This document shows, piece after piece, positions 53,856 to 61,539 of a stretch of 64,000 nt of DNA. The stretch is from Sphingobacterium oryzagri (GTDB lineage: Bacteria; Bacteroidota; Bacteroidia; Sphingobacteriales; Sphingobacteriaceae): positions 1,550,001 to 1,614,000 of the forward strand of contig NZ_CP117880.1 in NCBI RefSeq assembly GCF_028736175.1, given 5' to 3'. Numbering within the stretch: position 1 is the stretch's first letter; each line of letters begins with the position of its first letter. Below the pieces are notes generated by a model. The model had not been told where the DNA came from, made no database searches, and saw only the letters and a list, made by a program, of their open reading frames with translations. The translations under genes were made by a program, and so were the position numbers.

Positions 53856-54176
53856 ATGAAATTTAAAAACATTTTCCTGTACGCCTTGGGAGCCATGTTA
53901 CTACTTTTCGGTAATCGTGCGCTTTGGGATGAGCTGCAAGCAGAGCGATTGGCTAACAAGCAACGTGAACGGATTGCGGCACAGGCAGCTGAGGCAGCAG
54001 CCAAAAGCTTTGAGGTGCAAAAACTCGCATTCGACTCTACGACAAAGAAGTTTTACAATCCGCATCCCTATTTTCAGTTGATCAATGCCAGTTATGTCAA
54101 TTTCAAGGCGCTGAACCGAGGGAAGAAAACAACGATAGAACTTGATGATGACGAATATGCTTCAGACAGCAACTAA
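53856..54176 (+). CDS. Small membrane-anchored protein, first gene of redox operon
   Basis: A 106-residue protein: one membrane segment (I-F-L-Y-A-L-G-A-M-L-L-L-F-G, about residues 5-18), an Ala/Glu/Arg-rich helix that may be a coiled coil (about residues 23-50), then a short domain N-P-H-P-Y-F-Q-L-I-N-A-S-Y-V-N-F-K and a very acidic end (L-D-D-D-E-Y). No flavin-attachment motif is present. Its last 35 bases overlap the ApbE gene in another frame, so the two are coupled. I do not recognise the family. Position suggests an anchor or scaffold in the electron-transfer complex, perhaps in place of RnfG. This is inference. Confidence 0.75.
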   Translation: MKFKNIFLYALGAMLLLFGNRALWDELQAERLANKQRERIAAQAAEAAAKSFEVQKLAFDSTTKKFYNPHPYFQLINASYVNFKALNRGKKTTIELDDDEYASDSN

Positions 54177-55086
54177 GCCATATATCGCCCAGACTCGTTC
54201 GCTTTTCTATTGCCAGTGCAAGATTAAAGTGCCGTTGGCATGTGGCGAAACATGTTTAGATGATTGTTTTGCCCTTATGGAAGAAGTGGATCGACGGTAT
54301 AATTCTTATCAAGCGGGTTCCTACTTTGACCAGATTAATACAGGGGCAGGGCAGTGGGTGCCGGTTGATGCTACGACGATTGCGATCCTGCAATCCGTAA
54401 AAAAAGTTTCTGCACTTACCGACGGTGCTTACGCAATCAGTAGTATGCCTCTGCTACAACTGTGGGGATTTTATCAAAAAGATAACCAACAGATTCCGTC
54501 GGCAACTGCCCTGAGAGATGCGCTGGCAAAGGTTAACGATGCGGCCATCGAAATCGATTCGCTGAGTAATCACGTACGTATACCACATGGGCAACGCCTG
54601 ATAACAGGTTCTTTTGCCAAAGCATTGGCTGTAGACCGCGTGGTAGCCCATCTTCGGAAAACGGGCGTTACCGATGCGATCATTAATGCTGGCGGAAGCT
54701 CTATCTTTGCGATAAACGATGCAACGCATCCGCAATGGCATGTGCAGGTTCCCGATCCGCTTACACAAACGTCTGTTCGCTTGCCGTTAACGAATAGCTG
54801 CTTAAGCCTTTCCGGCAAAATAAACAATCATATACATATCGACGGAACGTGCTATAGCCATATTGTACACGGCAAAAGCGGCTGGCCGGCGGGCACAAGC
54901 CAGGTATTGTTGTGCACAACGGAAGCTTTTTTGGGTGATGTGCTCTCTACAGCTGTTTTTGTTGTGGCGCCTGCAGATCGCGATCAGGTTTTGGCTAAGC
55001 TTGCACAGGAATTTTCTTTTCACTACCGCCGCATAGAAGAAAACGGTGATCAAATACAAAGTACATGCTTTTCATACCCTCGCTAA
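54142..55086 (+). CDS. ApbE-family FAD:protein FMN transferase without export signal
   Basis: A protein of up to 314 residues (starts at 54142 or 54157). ApbE hallmarks: L-M-E-E-V-D-R-R-Y-N-S-Y near residue 45, G-S-F-A-K-A-L-A-V-D-R-V (about residues 153-164), I-I-N-A-G-G-S-S-I-F-A (about 177-187), the His loop C-Y-S-H-I-V-H-G-K-S-G-W-P (about 236-248) and the magnesium Asp in F-L-G-D-V-L-S-T-A-V-F-V (about 263-274). It transfers FMN from FAD to a Thr/Ser. There is no hydrophobic signal or lipobox at the N-terminus, so it appears cytoplasmic, unlike most ApbE. It overlaps both neighbours. Confidence 0.9.
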   Translation: MMMTNMLQTATKPYIAQTRSLFYCQCKIKVPLACGETCLDDCFALMEEVDRRYNSYQAGSYFDQINTGAGQWVPVDATTIAILQSVKKVSALTDGAYAISSMPLLQLWGFYQKDNQQIPSATALRDALAKVNDAAIEIDSLSNHVRIPHGQRLITGSFAKALAVDRVVAHLRKTGVTDAIINAGGSSIFAINDATHPQWHVQVPDPLTQTSVRLPLTNSCLSLSGKINNHIHIDGTCYSHIVHGKSGWPAGTSQVLLCTTEAFLGDVLSTAVFVVAPADRDQVLAKLAQEFSFHYRRIEENGDQIQSTCFSYPR

Positions 55087-56339
55087 AAAAGAAAACGAAG
55101 CATATGGAGATCGGTGTTTTGCCTGATCCGGCTTTGCTGTACTTACCCTTAGCAACTTATCAAGGCGATATGGACGTTGTCGTGGATGCAGGACAGTCGG
55201 TTACGATGTATCAGTTGGTTGCAGCCTCGAGCGGTACTTTTGCAGCAACGATACATGCGCCGGTATCCGGAGAAGTGCTTGGTGTAACCGAAATTGCCGC
55301 CGAGCGTTATCTGACAATAAAAAATGATTTTTGCTATACCGAAAAAGCACTTACGGTTCCGGATACGGCAGCATGGACGAGTGAAGACTTTTTACAATAT
55401 CTTTTATACGCCGGAATCGAAGGAAGTGGCGGAGCGCGTTTTCCGACGCATTTGAAGTATCGCGTAGCTCCATCAACAATCAAAACTTTTATCATCAATG
55501 GCGCCGAATGTGAGCCTTACCTCAGTGCCGATTACATATTGATGAAAACAGCGGGAGCAAAATTGATGGCGGTTTTGCAAATCATCCAACGCATGCTTAT
55601 GCCCGATGAGATTGTTCTAGCCATAGAGCAGCAACATAAAGAACTGGCTGTGCCGCTTGCGCAAATGGCCAAGCAATTCGGTCTGGACATCGCGCTAAAA
55701 ATATTGCCCAATACCTATCCGCAGGGAGGTGAGTTACAATTGATCAAATCTGTAACGGGCATAGAAATCGCGAAAGGATCAATTCCTGCTCATCATGGTA
55801 TGATCGTTAGCAATGTTGGAACGCTGTGGGCAATGGCCGGAGCTTTTTTGGAAGGCAAACCGTATACTGAACGAATTATTACGGTTTCGGGAAATCGAAG
55901 CAGAACATTGGGCAACTACCGCGTGAAAATCGGTACACCGCTTGGTCATATTTTAAGAGAAACGCAGCATGAATGGAACCAGCAAGCACAAACCGTAATC
56001 TTGGGCGGCCCGATGATGGGGCGAGCAGCCGTGAGTCCGTTGCAACCTATTCATAAAGGCGTCGGTGGACTATTGCTGCTTGAAAATGCCGATCCTCAAC
56101 AAATGAACTGCATTGCCTGCGGCTACTGTGTTGATGCCTGTCCGCAACACCTGATGCCACTAGAATTTGTGCGGCATAATCAGGAAGAAGATCTACATCA
56201 ATTAAAAGCTTTCCATTTGGAGGATTGTATCGCTTGCGGCGCTTGTGCATACGTCTGCCCGAGTGATGTGCCGCTGATGTACCATATACAAGTTGGTAAA
56301 GAAAAATTGCGACAGGAAAGGAGTGATACTTCTGTATGA
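55065..56339 (+). CDS. rnfC: RnfC-like electron transport subunit
   Basis: A 424-residue protein. The N-terminal barrel-sandwich is shown by I-H-A-P-V-S-G-E-V-L-G (about 65-75). The NADH/FMN-binding Rossmann-like part has G-I-E-G-S-G-G-A-R-F-P-T-H-L-K-Y (about 122-137) and I-I-N-G-A-E-C-E-P-Y-L (about 143-153). An SLBB region follows, then two [4Fe-4S] motifs: C-I-A-C-G-Y-C-V-D-A-C-P and C-I-A-C-G-A-C-A-Y-V-C-P near residues 345-405. RnfC is the cytoplasmic NADH-oxidising subunit of the Rnf complex. It overlaps ApbE upstream by 22 bases and RnfD downstream by four, so all are coupled. RnfA, B, E and G are absent here. Confidence 0.92.
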   Translation: MLFIPSLKKKTKHMEIGVLPDPALLYLPLATYQGDMDVVVDAGQSVTMYQLVAASSGTFAATIHAPVSGEVLGVTEIAAERYLTIKNDFCYTEKALTVPDTAAWTSEDFLQYLLYAGIEGSGGARFPTHLKYRVAPSTIKTFIINGAECEPYLSADYILMKTAGAKLMAVLQIIQRMLMPDEIVLAIEQQHKELAVPLAQMAKQFGLDIALKILPNTYPQGGELQLIKSVTGIEIAKGSIPAHHGMIVSNVGTLWAMAGAFLEGKPYTERIITVSGNRSRTLGNYRVKIGTPLGHILRETQHEWNQQAQTVILGGPMMGRAAVSPLQPIHKGVGGLLLLENADPQQMNCIACGYCVDACPQHLMPLEFVRHNQEEDLHQLKAFHLEDCIACGACAYVCPSDVPLMYHIQVGKEKLRQERSDTSV

Positions 56340-57424
56340 GATTACACCCGCACATCACACAGCGGTATAATACCGTACAATTTGTTATGCTCGACGTGCT
56401 GCTTGCTTTATTGCCGATCATGTGCATTGCCTGGTTGGCGTATGGTGAGCTAGCCCTAAATATTTTTGCGACGGCTGTGGGCGCTGCAATTGTGACTGAA
56501 TTTTTATTTTCTGGCATCTTATTAAAACGATGGCGCAGCGTATTTGATGGATCTGCAATCGTTACAGCTATTTTGCTCGCGTGCACGTTATCACCGCTAA
56601 CGCCTTGGTATGTGGTTGCATTTGGAGCATTTGCTGCGATACTTTTTGGGAAAATAGTTTGGGGCGGCTTGGGTAAAAATCGATTTAACCCGGCATTGGT
56701 AGGTCGTGAATTTATGGCGGTGTTCTTTTCTTCCATTATGCTGTCTCCACATATCTGGACGACGAACGGATTGGTGCAAACGGCAACAAGTACGTTTTTT
56801 CCGATGGCAGCAGATGCTTATTCGGAGGTTTACTTGCAAAGTTTGGTTTACAAAACGGGTGGTGCCCTTGGCGAATATTCCATAGTGGCCTTATCGCTTG
56901 GCGGTTTCTATTTGTTGCTCCGAAACCGTATCTCCTGGCATATTCCGCTTGCGCTTTTAACAGTTTTTATCGCTCTGTTCTGGCTGGTGCCCGCTGCGGG
57001 CGGTCGTCAGTTTTCCCTGGCAGGCGTGCTGCTCGGCACGTTGTTTATGGCAACAGATATGCCGTCTAGCCCAACGACCGCTCGGGGAAAAGTCTATTAT
57101 GGCGGCATGATCGGTTTAGTCGCTTTCCTGTTTATTTTGGGCAATGTCCGTTTCGAATACATGTCATATGCCATTTTATTATTAAATGGATTTTCCGATC
57201 GGATTAGTTATACGTTTCAGCCACGCGTTTGGGGGCGATCGACGGATTGGAAGCAACAGGTGGAAAAAATCTTTGTGCTCACGTTAAGCATCTTCGCCGT
57301 AACCCTGGCCGTGCTTAGTTTGTATTATTACAACCTGACGGCCTATGTCGTTTATCTATATATACTATACATTATTTTCAAGTTCAATTTTTCGTTACAT
57401 AAAAAAGTAAATAACCCGGTTTAA
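56336..57424 (+). CDS. rnfD: RnfD-like membrane subunit lacking the usual FMN site
   Basis: A 362-residue protein with about nine membrane segments of the NqrB/RnfD family: F-D-G-S-A-I-V-T-A-I-L-L-A-C-T-L-S-P (about residues 70-87), G-L-G-K-N-R-F-N-P-A-L-V-G-R (about 111-124), and L-F-M-A-T-D-M-P-S-S-P-T (about 240-251). In relatives the periplasmic loop carries D-x-x-S-G-A-T with Thr-bound FMN. Here the aligned loop reads D160-A-Y-S-E-V-Y166, and no other S/T-G-A-T/S is seen. The next gene starts 10 bases after the stop. The core fold looks intact, so loss or replacement of covalent FMN is the notable point. Confidence 0.9.
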   Translation: MRLHPHITQRYNTVQFVMLDVLLALLPIMCIAWLAYGELALNIFATAVGAAIVTEFLFSGILLKRWRSVFDGSAIVTAILLACTLSPLTPWYVVAFGAFAAILFGKIVWGGLGKNRFNPALVGREFMAVFFSSIMLSPHIWTTNGLVQTATSTFFPMAADAYSEVYLQSLVYKTGGALGEYSIVALSLGGFYLLLRNRISWHIPLALLTVFIALFWLVPAAGGRQFSLAGVLLGTLFMATDMPSSPTTARGKVYYGGMIGLVAFLFILGNVRFEYMSYAILLLNGFSDRISYTFQPRVWGRSTDWKQQVEKIFVLTLSIFAVTLAVLSLYYYNLTAYVVYLYILYIIFKFNFSLHKKVNNPV

Positions 57425-57434
57425 ATTAGAAGAT

Positions 57435-58085
57435 ATGAAATACATAATTGCCCTGATCACTGTGGTATTTTTCCTGTTCGGATGTCAGGAAAAGGAAATT
57501 AAGCAGGTTGTTTATGAAGGCACTGCAAAGCAAGCTATTTTAGATAATATGCTTAGCAGACGGGCCATTCGTCAATATACAGCACAGCAAGTTAGCAGGG
57601 AACAACTCGATACGATTATGAAAAGCGCGATTTTTGCGCCTAGCGGACTAAACAAGCAGCCCTGGGAAATACGCGTATTGCAAAATCCGGATATCTTGAA
57701 AGAAGTGAACCAACGTTTTTTAAACTTTGCCAAAGGCAAAGAATTTCAAGGGAGTGCGGCACGTTACCGCGAAGCGGGATTCAGTATTTTTCACGATGCA
57801 CCGACTTTGATCGTGATCGCTACCGATAAAAGCAATCCGGGGGCAAAGCTCGATGCAGGAATTGCGCTGCAAAATATATTATTGAGTGCGCATGCTATCG
57901 GACTGGGAACCTGCCCGCTGGGGACACTGGTGGGCACGATGAACCTTCCGGAAAATGCCGACATCTTGAAGTTGCTGAATATACCGGAAGGCTATGAGGT
58001 AACGATAAATGTAGCATTAGGTTACCCGGCTGAAACGCCTGATGCACCTATTCGTTACACAGAGAAAGTAAAGATTATCGAATAA
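57435..58085 (+). CDS. Lipoprotein nitroreductase-family oxidoreductase
   Basis: A 216-residue protein. A signal peptide with lipobox L-F-G-C (Cys17) is fused to a nitroreductase domain: M-L-S-R-R-A-I-R-Q-Y-T (about residues 36-46), I-F-A-P-S-G-L-N-K-Q-P-W-E-I-R (about 66-80) and I-G-L-G-T-C-P-L-G-T-L (about 155-165). The domain binds FMN and normally uses NAD(P)H, which is not available outside the cytoplasm. Lying last in the ApbE-RnfC-RnfD operon, it probably receives electrons through the membrane subunits. The substrate could be a quinone, nitro compound or iodotyrosine-like aryl halide; none can be chosen. A terminator follows. Confidence 0.9.
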   Translation: MKYIIALITVVFFLFGCQEKEIKQVVYEGTAKQAILDNMLSRRAIRQYTAQQVSREQLDTIMKSAIFAPSGLNKQPWEIRVLQNPDILKEVNQRFLNFAKGKEFQGSAARYREAGFSIFHDAPTLIVIATDKSNPGAKLDAGIALQNILLSAHAIGLGTCPLGTLVGTMNLPENADILKLLNIPEGYEVTINVALGYPAETPDAPIRYTEKVKIIE

Positions 58086-58126
58086 AAAAATCGGTGTAGT
58101 TGTTTAAACTACACCGATTTTTTTAT
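58084..58126. terminator. Bidirectional rho-independent terminator
   Basis: AATCGGTGTAGT / ACTACACCGATT with loop TGTTTAA has A-run and T-run on both sides, between the redox operon (+) and the peptidase gene (-). Confidence 0.92.
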
Positions 58127-58144
58127 TGCGCTATATGTTTTACG

Positions 58145-60184
58145 TTATGGCTTTAAGAGACCCGCACGTATCAATAAGGCATCAACGGCCGGTTCTTTGC
58201 CGCGGAAGCGTTTGTACAAGATCATCGGATGCTCGCTGCCTCCTTGCGATAAGATGTGCTTTTTAAACTTGTCAGCCACTTCCGGATCAAAAATGCCCTT
58301 TTCTTGAAAGTAAGCAAAAGCATCCGCATCCAATACTTCGGCCCATTTGTAGCTATAGTATCCAGATGAGTAGCCACCGTTGAAGATGTGAGCGAACGAA
58401 GGGCTCATCGCATTCTCCTGCACATCGGGATAGAATTGGGTTGACGCAAAGCAAGCTTGTTCAAATGCTTTTACATCCTGAATACCCGTCGGGTCGGCTG
58501 CATGCCAACCCATATCCAACAAGGCAAAGCTAAGCTGCCGTAGCGTTGCCATACCTTCCATAAAAGAAGCTGAGGCCTTTATTTTTTCTACCAGTTCCAT
58601 CGGTATGGCCGCATTTGTCTCGTAGTGTCTCGCAAACAAAGCAAGTGCTTCTTTTTCATAACACCAATTTTCCATAATTTGGCTCGGCAACTCGACAAAA
58701 TCCCAGAAAACTGATGTTCCCGATAAATTCGGGTAGGTCGTGTCTGCCAACATGCCATGCAACGCGTGGCCAAACTCATGAAAAAGCGTTGTTACCTCGT
58801 TAAAGGTCAACAAAGATGGTTTGGTTGCCGTTGGTTTGGTAAAATTACAAACGATGGAAACATGCGGACGTTCGTCGAGACCGTCTTTTTTAAACTGCGG
58901 TTTGAAAGAGGTCATCCAAGCACCATTCCTTTTGCCTTTACGTGGAAAGAAATCAGCGTAAAAAATCGCGACAAGCTGTGCCTGTGCATCCGTCACTTCA
59001 AAGGTTTGTACCTCCTCGTGATATTTATCGATGTTATGCACCTCCGTAAAGTGCAGGCCAAATAATTTGTGTGCTACAGTAAATGCACCTTGCAACACTT
59101 TTTCCAGCTTAAAATACGGTTTCAGCAGTTCGTCATCCAGGTGAAACTTCGCTTGTTTTAATTTTTCGCTGTAATAGGCGCCATCCCATTTTTCCAATTG
59201 CTCCAAGCCATCTAATTTTCTGGCAAAAGCGCTAAGTTCTTCAAATTCTTCCGTTGCTGCAGGTTTTGCTTTGGCCAGTAAATCTTCCAGAAAAGCATGT
59301 ACCTTTTCTGGTTGTTGCGCCATGCGTTCTTCCAGTACAAAATGCGCGTGGCTGCTGTAACCCAAAAGTTGAGCACGTTCGAAACGCAAACTGGCGATCG
59401 CGAGCACATGCCCGCTGTTGTTATATTCGTTATTTTGAAAAGCTTTACGGCCAGCTGCAAGACTGATTTCTTTGCGCAGCGCACGATTATCGGCGTAGGT
59501 CACGAAGGGAATATAGCTCGGGTAGTCTAATGTAAATATCCAACCCTCTTTCTCCAACGATTCAGCGAGACCTCGAGCTGCTTCGATGGTGCCCTCAGGT
59601 AGGCCAGCCAGATCCTGCTCATCGGTGATATGTAATTGGTAGGCATTTGTTTCAGCTAGGATATTTTCGCCAAATTTTAGCTTGATTACCGCTAGCTCCG
59701 CATCAATTTTTCGCAGTCTTTCTTTCTTTTCTTCATCTAGCAAAGCGCCATTTCGTACAAAACCTTTGTATGATTTGTCTAGCAATGTCTGTTGTTCTGC
59801 TGTGAGATCTAACGTTTCCTTGCGGGCGTAAACCGCTTTCACTTTATCGAATAAAGCCAGATTGAGATTGATGTCGTTAGCCAGTTCGGATAGCTTAGGC
59901 GCCACCTCCTGGGCAATTTTATCAAGTTGATCATTCGTTTCAGCCGAGTGCAGGTTAAAAAAAATGGATGATAAGCGGTCCAGCTCCATTCCGGAATAAG
60001 CTAAGGCTTCAACGCTATTGGCAAAATCCGGCGTAGCCGGGTTATCTACAATTTCCTGAATCTCGATTTTGGCTTTCGCTATGGCTTGCTCAAAAGCAGG
60101 AAGGTAATCTTCTGTATGTATCTGTGAAAACGGTGCGGTATCGTGCACCGTATCAAACTGTTTGTTGAATATACGCATAAGCAT
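58145..60184 (-). CDS. dcp: M3 family metallopeptidase (peptidyl-dipeptidase Dcp-like)
   Basis: A 679-residue cytoplasmic zinc peptidase. The zinc site F-H-E-F-G-H-A-L-H-G is near residue 461, with the downstream Glu ligand in the F-W-D-F-V-E-L-P-S-Q region. The N-terminal helical part begins F-S-Q-I-H-T-E-D-Y-L-P-A-F-E and ends in the usual F-R-G-K-E-P-A-V-D-A-L-L-I-R-A-G-L. It has no signal peptide. It degrades oligopeptides. Starts at 60184 and 60178 are equally possible. It lies 33 bases after the AraC gene on the same strand. Confidence 0.94.
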   Translation of the reverse strand: MLMRIFNKQFDTVHDTAPFSQIHTEDYLPAFEQAIAKAKIEIQEIVDNPATPDFANSVEALAYSGMELDRLSSIFFNLHSAETNDQLDKIAQEVAPKLSELANDINLNLALFDKVKAVYARKETLDLTAEQQTLLDKSYKGFVRNGALLDEEKKERLRKIDAELAVIKLKFGENILAETNAYQLHITDEQDLAGLPEGTIEAARGLAESLEKEGWIFTLDYPSYIPFVTYADNRALRKEISLAAGRKAFQNNEYNNSGHVLAIASLRFERAQLLGYSSHAHFVLEERMAQQPEKVHAFLEDLLAKAKPAATEEFEELSAFARKLDGLEQLEKWDGAYYSEKLKQAKFHLDDELLKPYFKLEKVLQGAFTVAHKLFGLHFTEVHNIDKYHEEVQTFEVTDAQAQLVAIFYADFFPRKGKRNGAWMTSFKPQFKKDGLDERPHVSIVCNFTKPTATKPSLLTFNEVTTLFHEFGHALHGMLADTTYPNLSGTSVFWDFVELPSQIMENWCYEKEALALFARHYETNAAIPMELVEKIKASASFMEGMATLRQLSFALLDMGWHAADPTGIQDVKAFEQACFASTQFYPDVQENAMSPSFAHIFNGGYSSGYYSYKWAEVLDADAFAYFQEKGIFDPEVADKFKKHILSQGGSEHPMILYKRFRGKEPAVDALLIRAGLLKP

Positions 60185-60217
60185 AAAAATACGGTTTTCA
60201 GCGTAAATATGCAGCAT

Positions 60218-61087
60218 TTATGTTTGTCGCCTAAAATCTATCGGGCTTACACCCGTTTGACTTTTAAAAAAATTGGAAAAGCTGGCGTGATCGTAAAAAC
60301 CCAAGTCATAGGCTATTTGTTTCGCGCTTCGATCCGAAATTTTTAACAGCCTCTTTGCTTCCAGCAGGATGCGGTCTTGTATAATTTTAGATGCAGACCA
60401 GGCCGTATATTTTTTGCACAAGACATTTAAGTAGTTTGCTGAAATATGCAACTTCGCTGCATAGAAAGATACTGCCCGTGCTGTACGATAGTTATCTTCC
60501 ACCAGTTGGATAAACTTGCTCACCACAGGGTGACGCTGTATGTTGTTATGCTCCTTTTCTTCGTGTTCCATAAAACGGCTCATTGTCAGACCGATAATTT
60601 GGCAACGCAGGTAAATCAGTTCGTCGTAGGTCGGCTTAAGCTGCAGTTCATCTTGGATGGCTTGAAATTCGTGTACTAATGTGTCGACAAGTTTTTCGGG
60701 AATATCAAAAACGGCGCGCTGCTGCTGATGACTTATGGGGAGACGATACCAAGGTGACAGTTGTGCAAATAATTTCCGACTGAGCATCAATTGGTAAATT
60801 AAGCTGTCGCCTGAAAAGTGCCATTGGTGTACCTGATGAGATAAAACCACGTGAAGTTGATTTTTGCGAACGGTATAGTCGGTAAAATCTACCGAATGCA
60901 CACCACTTCCTTTTTTGACGAGCATGATAATGAAAAAATCGTGCTTATGGGCGCTTTCAATATGTTGCTCGCCACGCAGCAGGTGAAAAAGTAATGGGCT
61001 ATTACCGCTGTCAACGGGGGTAAAGCGATCCATCGCGAGCGTTGGAAAATCGGAAAATTGATTTGGGTATACACGTTGTTTTTTCAT
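60218..61087 (-). CDS. AraC family transcriptional regulator
   Basis: A 289-residue protein with a cupin-like N-terminal domain (H-K-H-D-F-F-I-I-M-L-V-K-K-G-S-G-V-H near residues 47-64) and a C-terminal AraC domain. The first helix pair has A-V-S-F-Y-A-A-K-L-H-I-S-A-N-Y-L-N-V-L-C-K-K, the second S-A-K-Q-I-A-Y-D-L-G-F-Y-D-H-A-S-F-S-N-F-F-K-S-Q-T-G-V-S-P. The layout is the common Bacteroidota AraC type whose targets are often near. It is divergent from the SusC gene, 450 bases away, and upstream of the Dcp gene. The frame to 61144 has no family residues, so 61087 is used. Confidence 0.92.
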   Translation of the reverse strand: MKKQRVYPNQFSDFPTLAMDRFTPVDSGNSPLLFHLLRGEQHIESAHKHDFFIIMLVKKGSGVHSVDFTDYTVRKNQLHVVLSHQVHQWHFSGDSLIYQLMLSRKLFAQLSPWYRLPISHQQQRAVFDIPEKLVDTLVHEFQAIQDELQLKPTYDELIYLRCQIIGLTMSRFMEHEEKEHNNIQRHPVVSKFIQLVEDNYRTARAVSFYAAKLHISANYLNVLCKKYTAWSASKIIQDRILLEAKRLLKISDRSAKQIAYDLGFYDHASFSNFFKSQTGVSPIDFRRQT

Positions 61088-61222
61088 GCCTGTGCAGCGC
61101 CTATTATTACCCAATGCATGCATACATCCAACACGGGTAGGCATGGATCATGTCGTCTGCTGTAGCAGTCGTCACCGGGAAAGCTGCTGAAAGTTACATA
61201 AAATTGAAATAATAAAATAAAA

Positions 61223-61265
61223 TCTACAAAGTTAGTAGACTTTGTCAAAAGTATTTATATATTTG
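61223..61265 (+). promoter_or_regulatory. Putative promoter region of the SusC leader
   Basis: A TATATTTG box at 61258-61265 fits the -7 consensus. An inverted repeat TCTAC-N7-GTAGA at 61223-61239 covers the expected -33 position, where no TTG is present, so activation by a DNA-binding protein at this dyad is plausible. Transcription would start near 61272, about 56 bases before the leader ORF. Confidence 0.45.
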
Positions 61266-61327
61266 TTTTGTCGTTACAATTGGCGTTGGCAACGAAAAGA
61301 GAAAGAACTAATCTGATAACAACAAGT

Positions 61328-61426
61328 ATGAACAACAAGTACAACACCTGGTCGTCTAAACGGACCAAAAAGACAAAAATGGCTTTTCTTTCTACATCTT
61401 ATTCTATCATGCGAATGTGTCGATAA
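61328..61426 (+). CDS. Candidate leader peptide upstream of SusC gene
   Basis: A 32-codon ORF starting M-N-N-K-Y-N-T-W-S-S-K-R, with a Lys/Thr/Ser-rich first half and ending S-I-M-R-M-C-R before TAA. It has no signal peptide and no family. Its stop codon lies in the first arm of the terminator-like structure at 61421-61477, the geometry of ribosome-controlled attenuation. The Met-Arg-Met-Cys-Arg end places one Cys and two Met codons where a stalled ribosome would alter folding. Translation is not proven. Confidence 0.5.
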   Translation: MNNKYNTWSSKRTKKTKMAFLSTSYSIMRMCR

Positions 61427-61478
61427 AGGCTTACGGCCTGGGCGCCAGATTATGGTCTGCGCCTATCGATTTTTATTC
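61421..61478 (+). promoter_or_regulatory. Terminator-like attenuator structure upstream of SusC
   Basis: The outer stem CGATA (61421-61425) / TATCG (61464-61468) closes two hairpins: AGGC-TTACG-GCCT (61427-61439) and GGCG-C-CAGA / TCTG-CGCC (61441-61463, one bulged C). ATTTTTATT follows directly, as in a rho-independent terminator. It lies 60 bases before the SusC start and overlaps the stop codon of the leader ORF. Confidence 0.52.
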
Positions 61479-61539
61479 TTATCAGGTATGCTAATGGCGT
61501 TGGCACTTGAATTCGTGTGACTATTAAAAAGAAAGAAAA

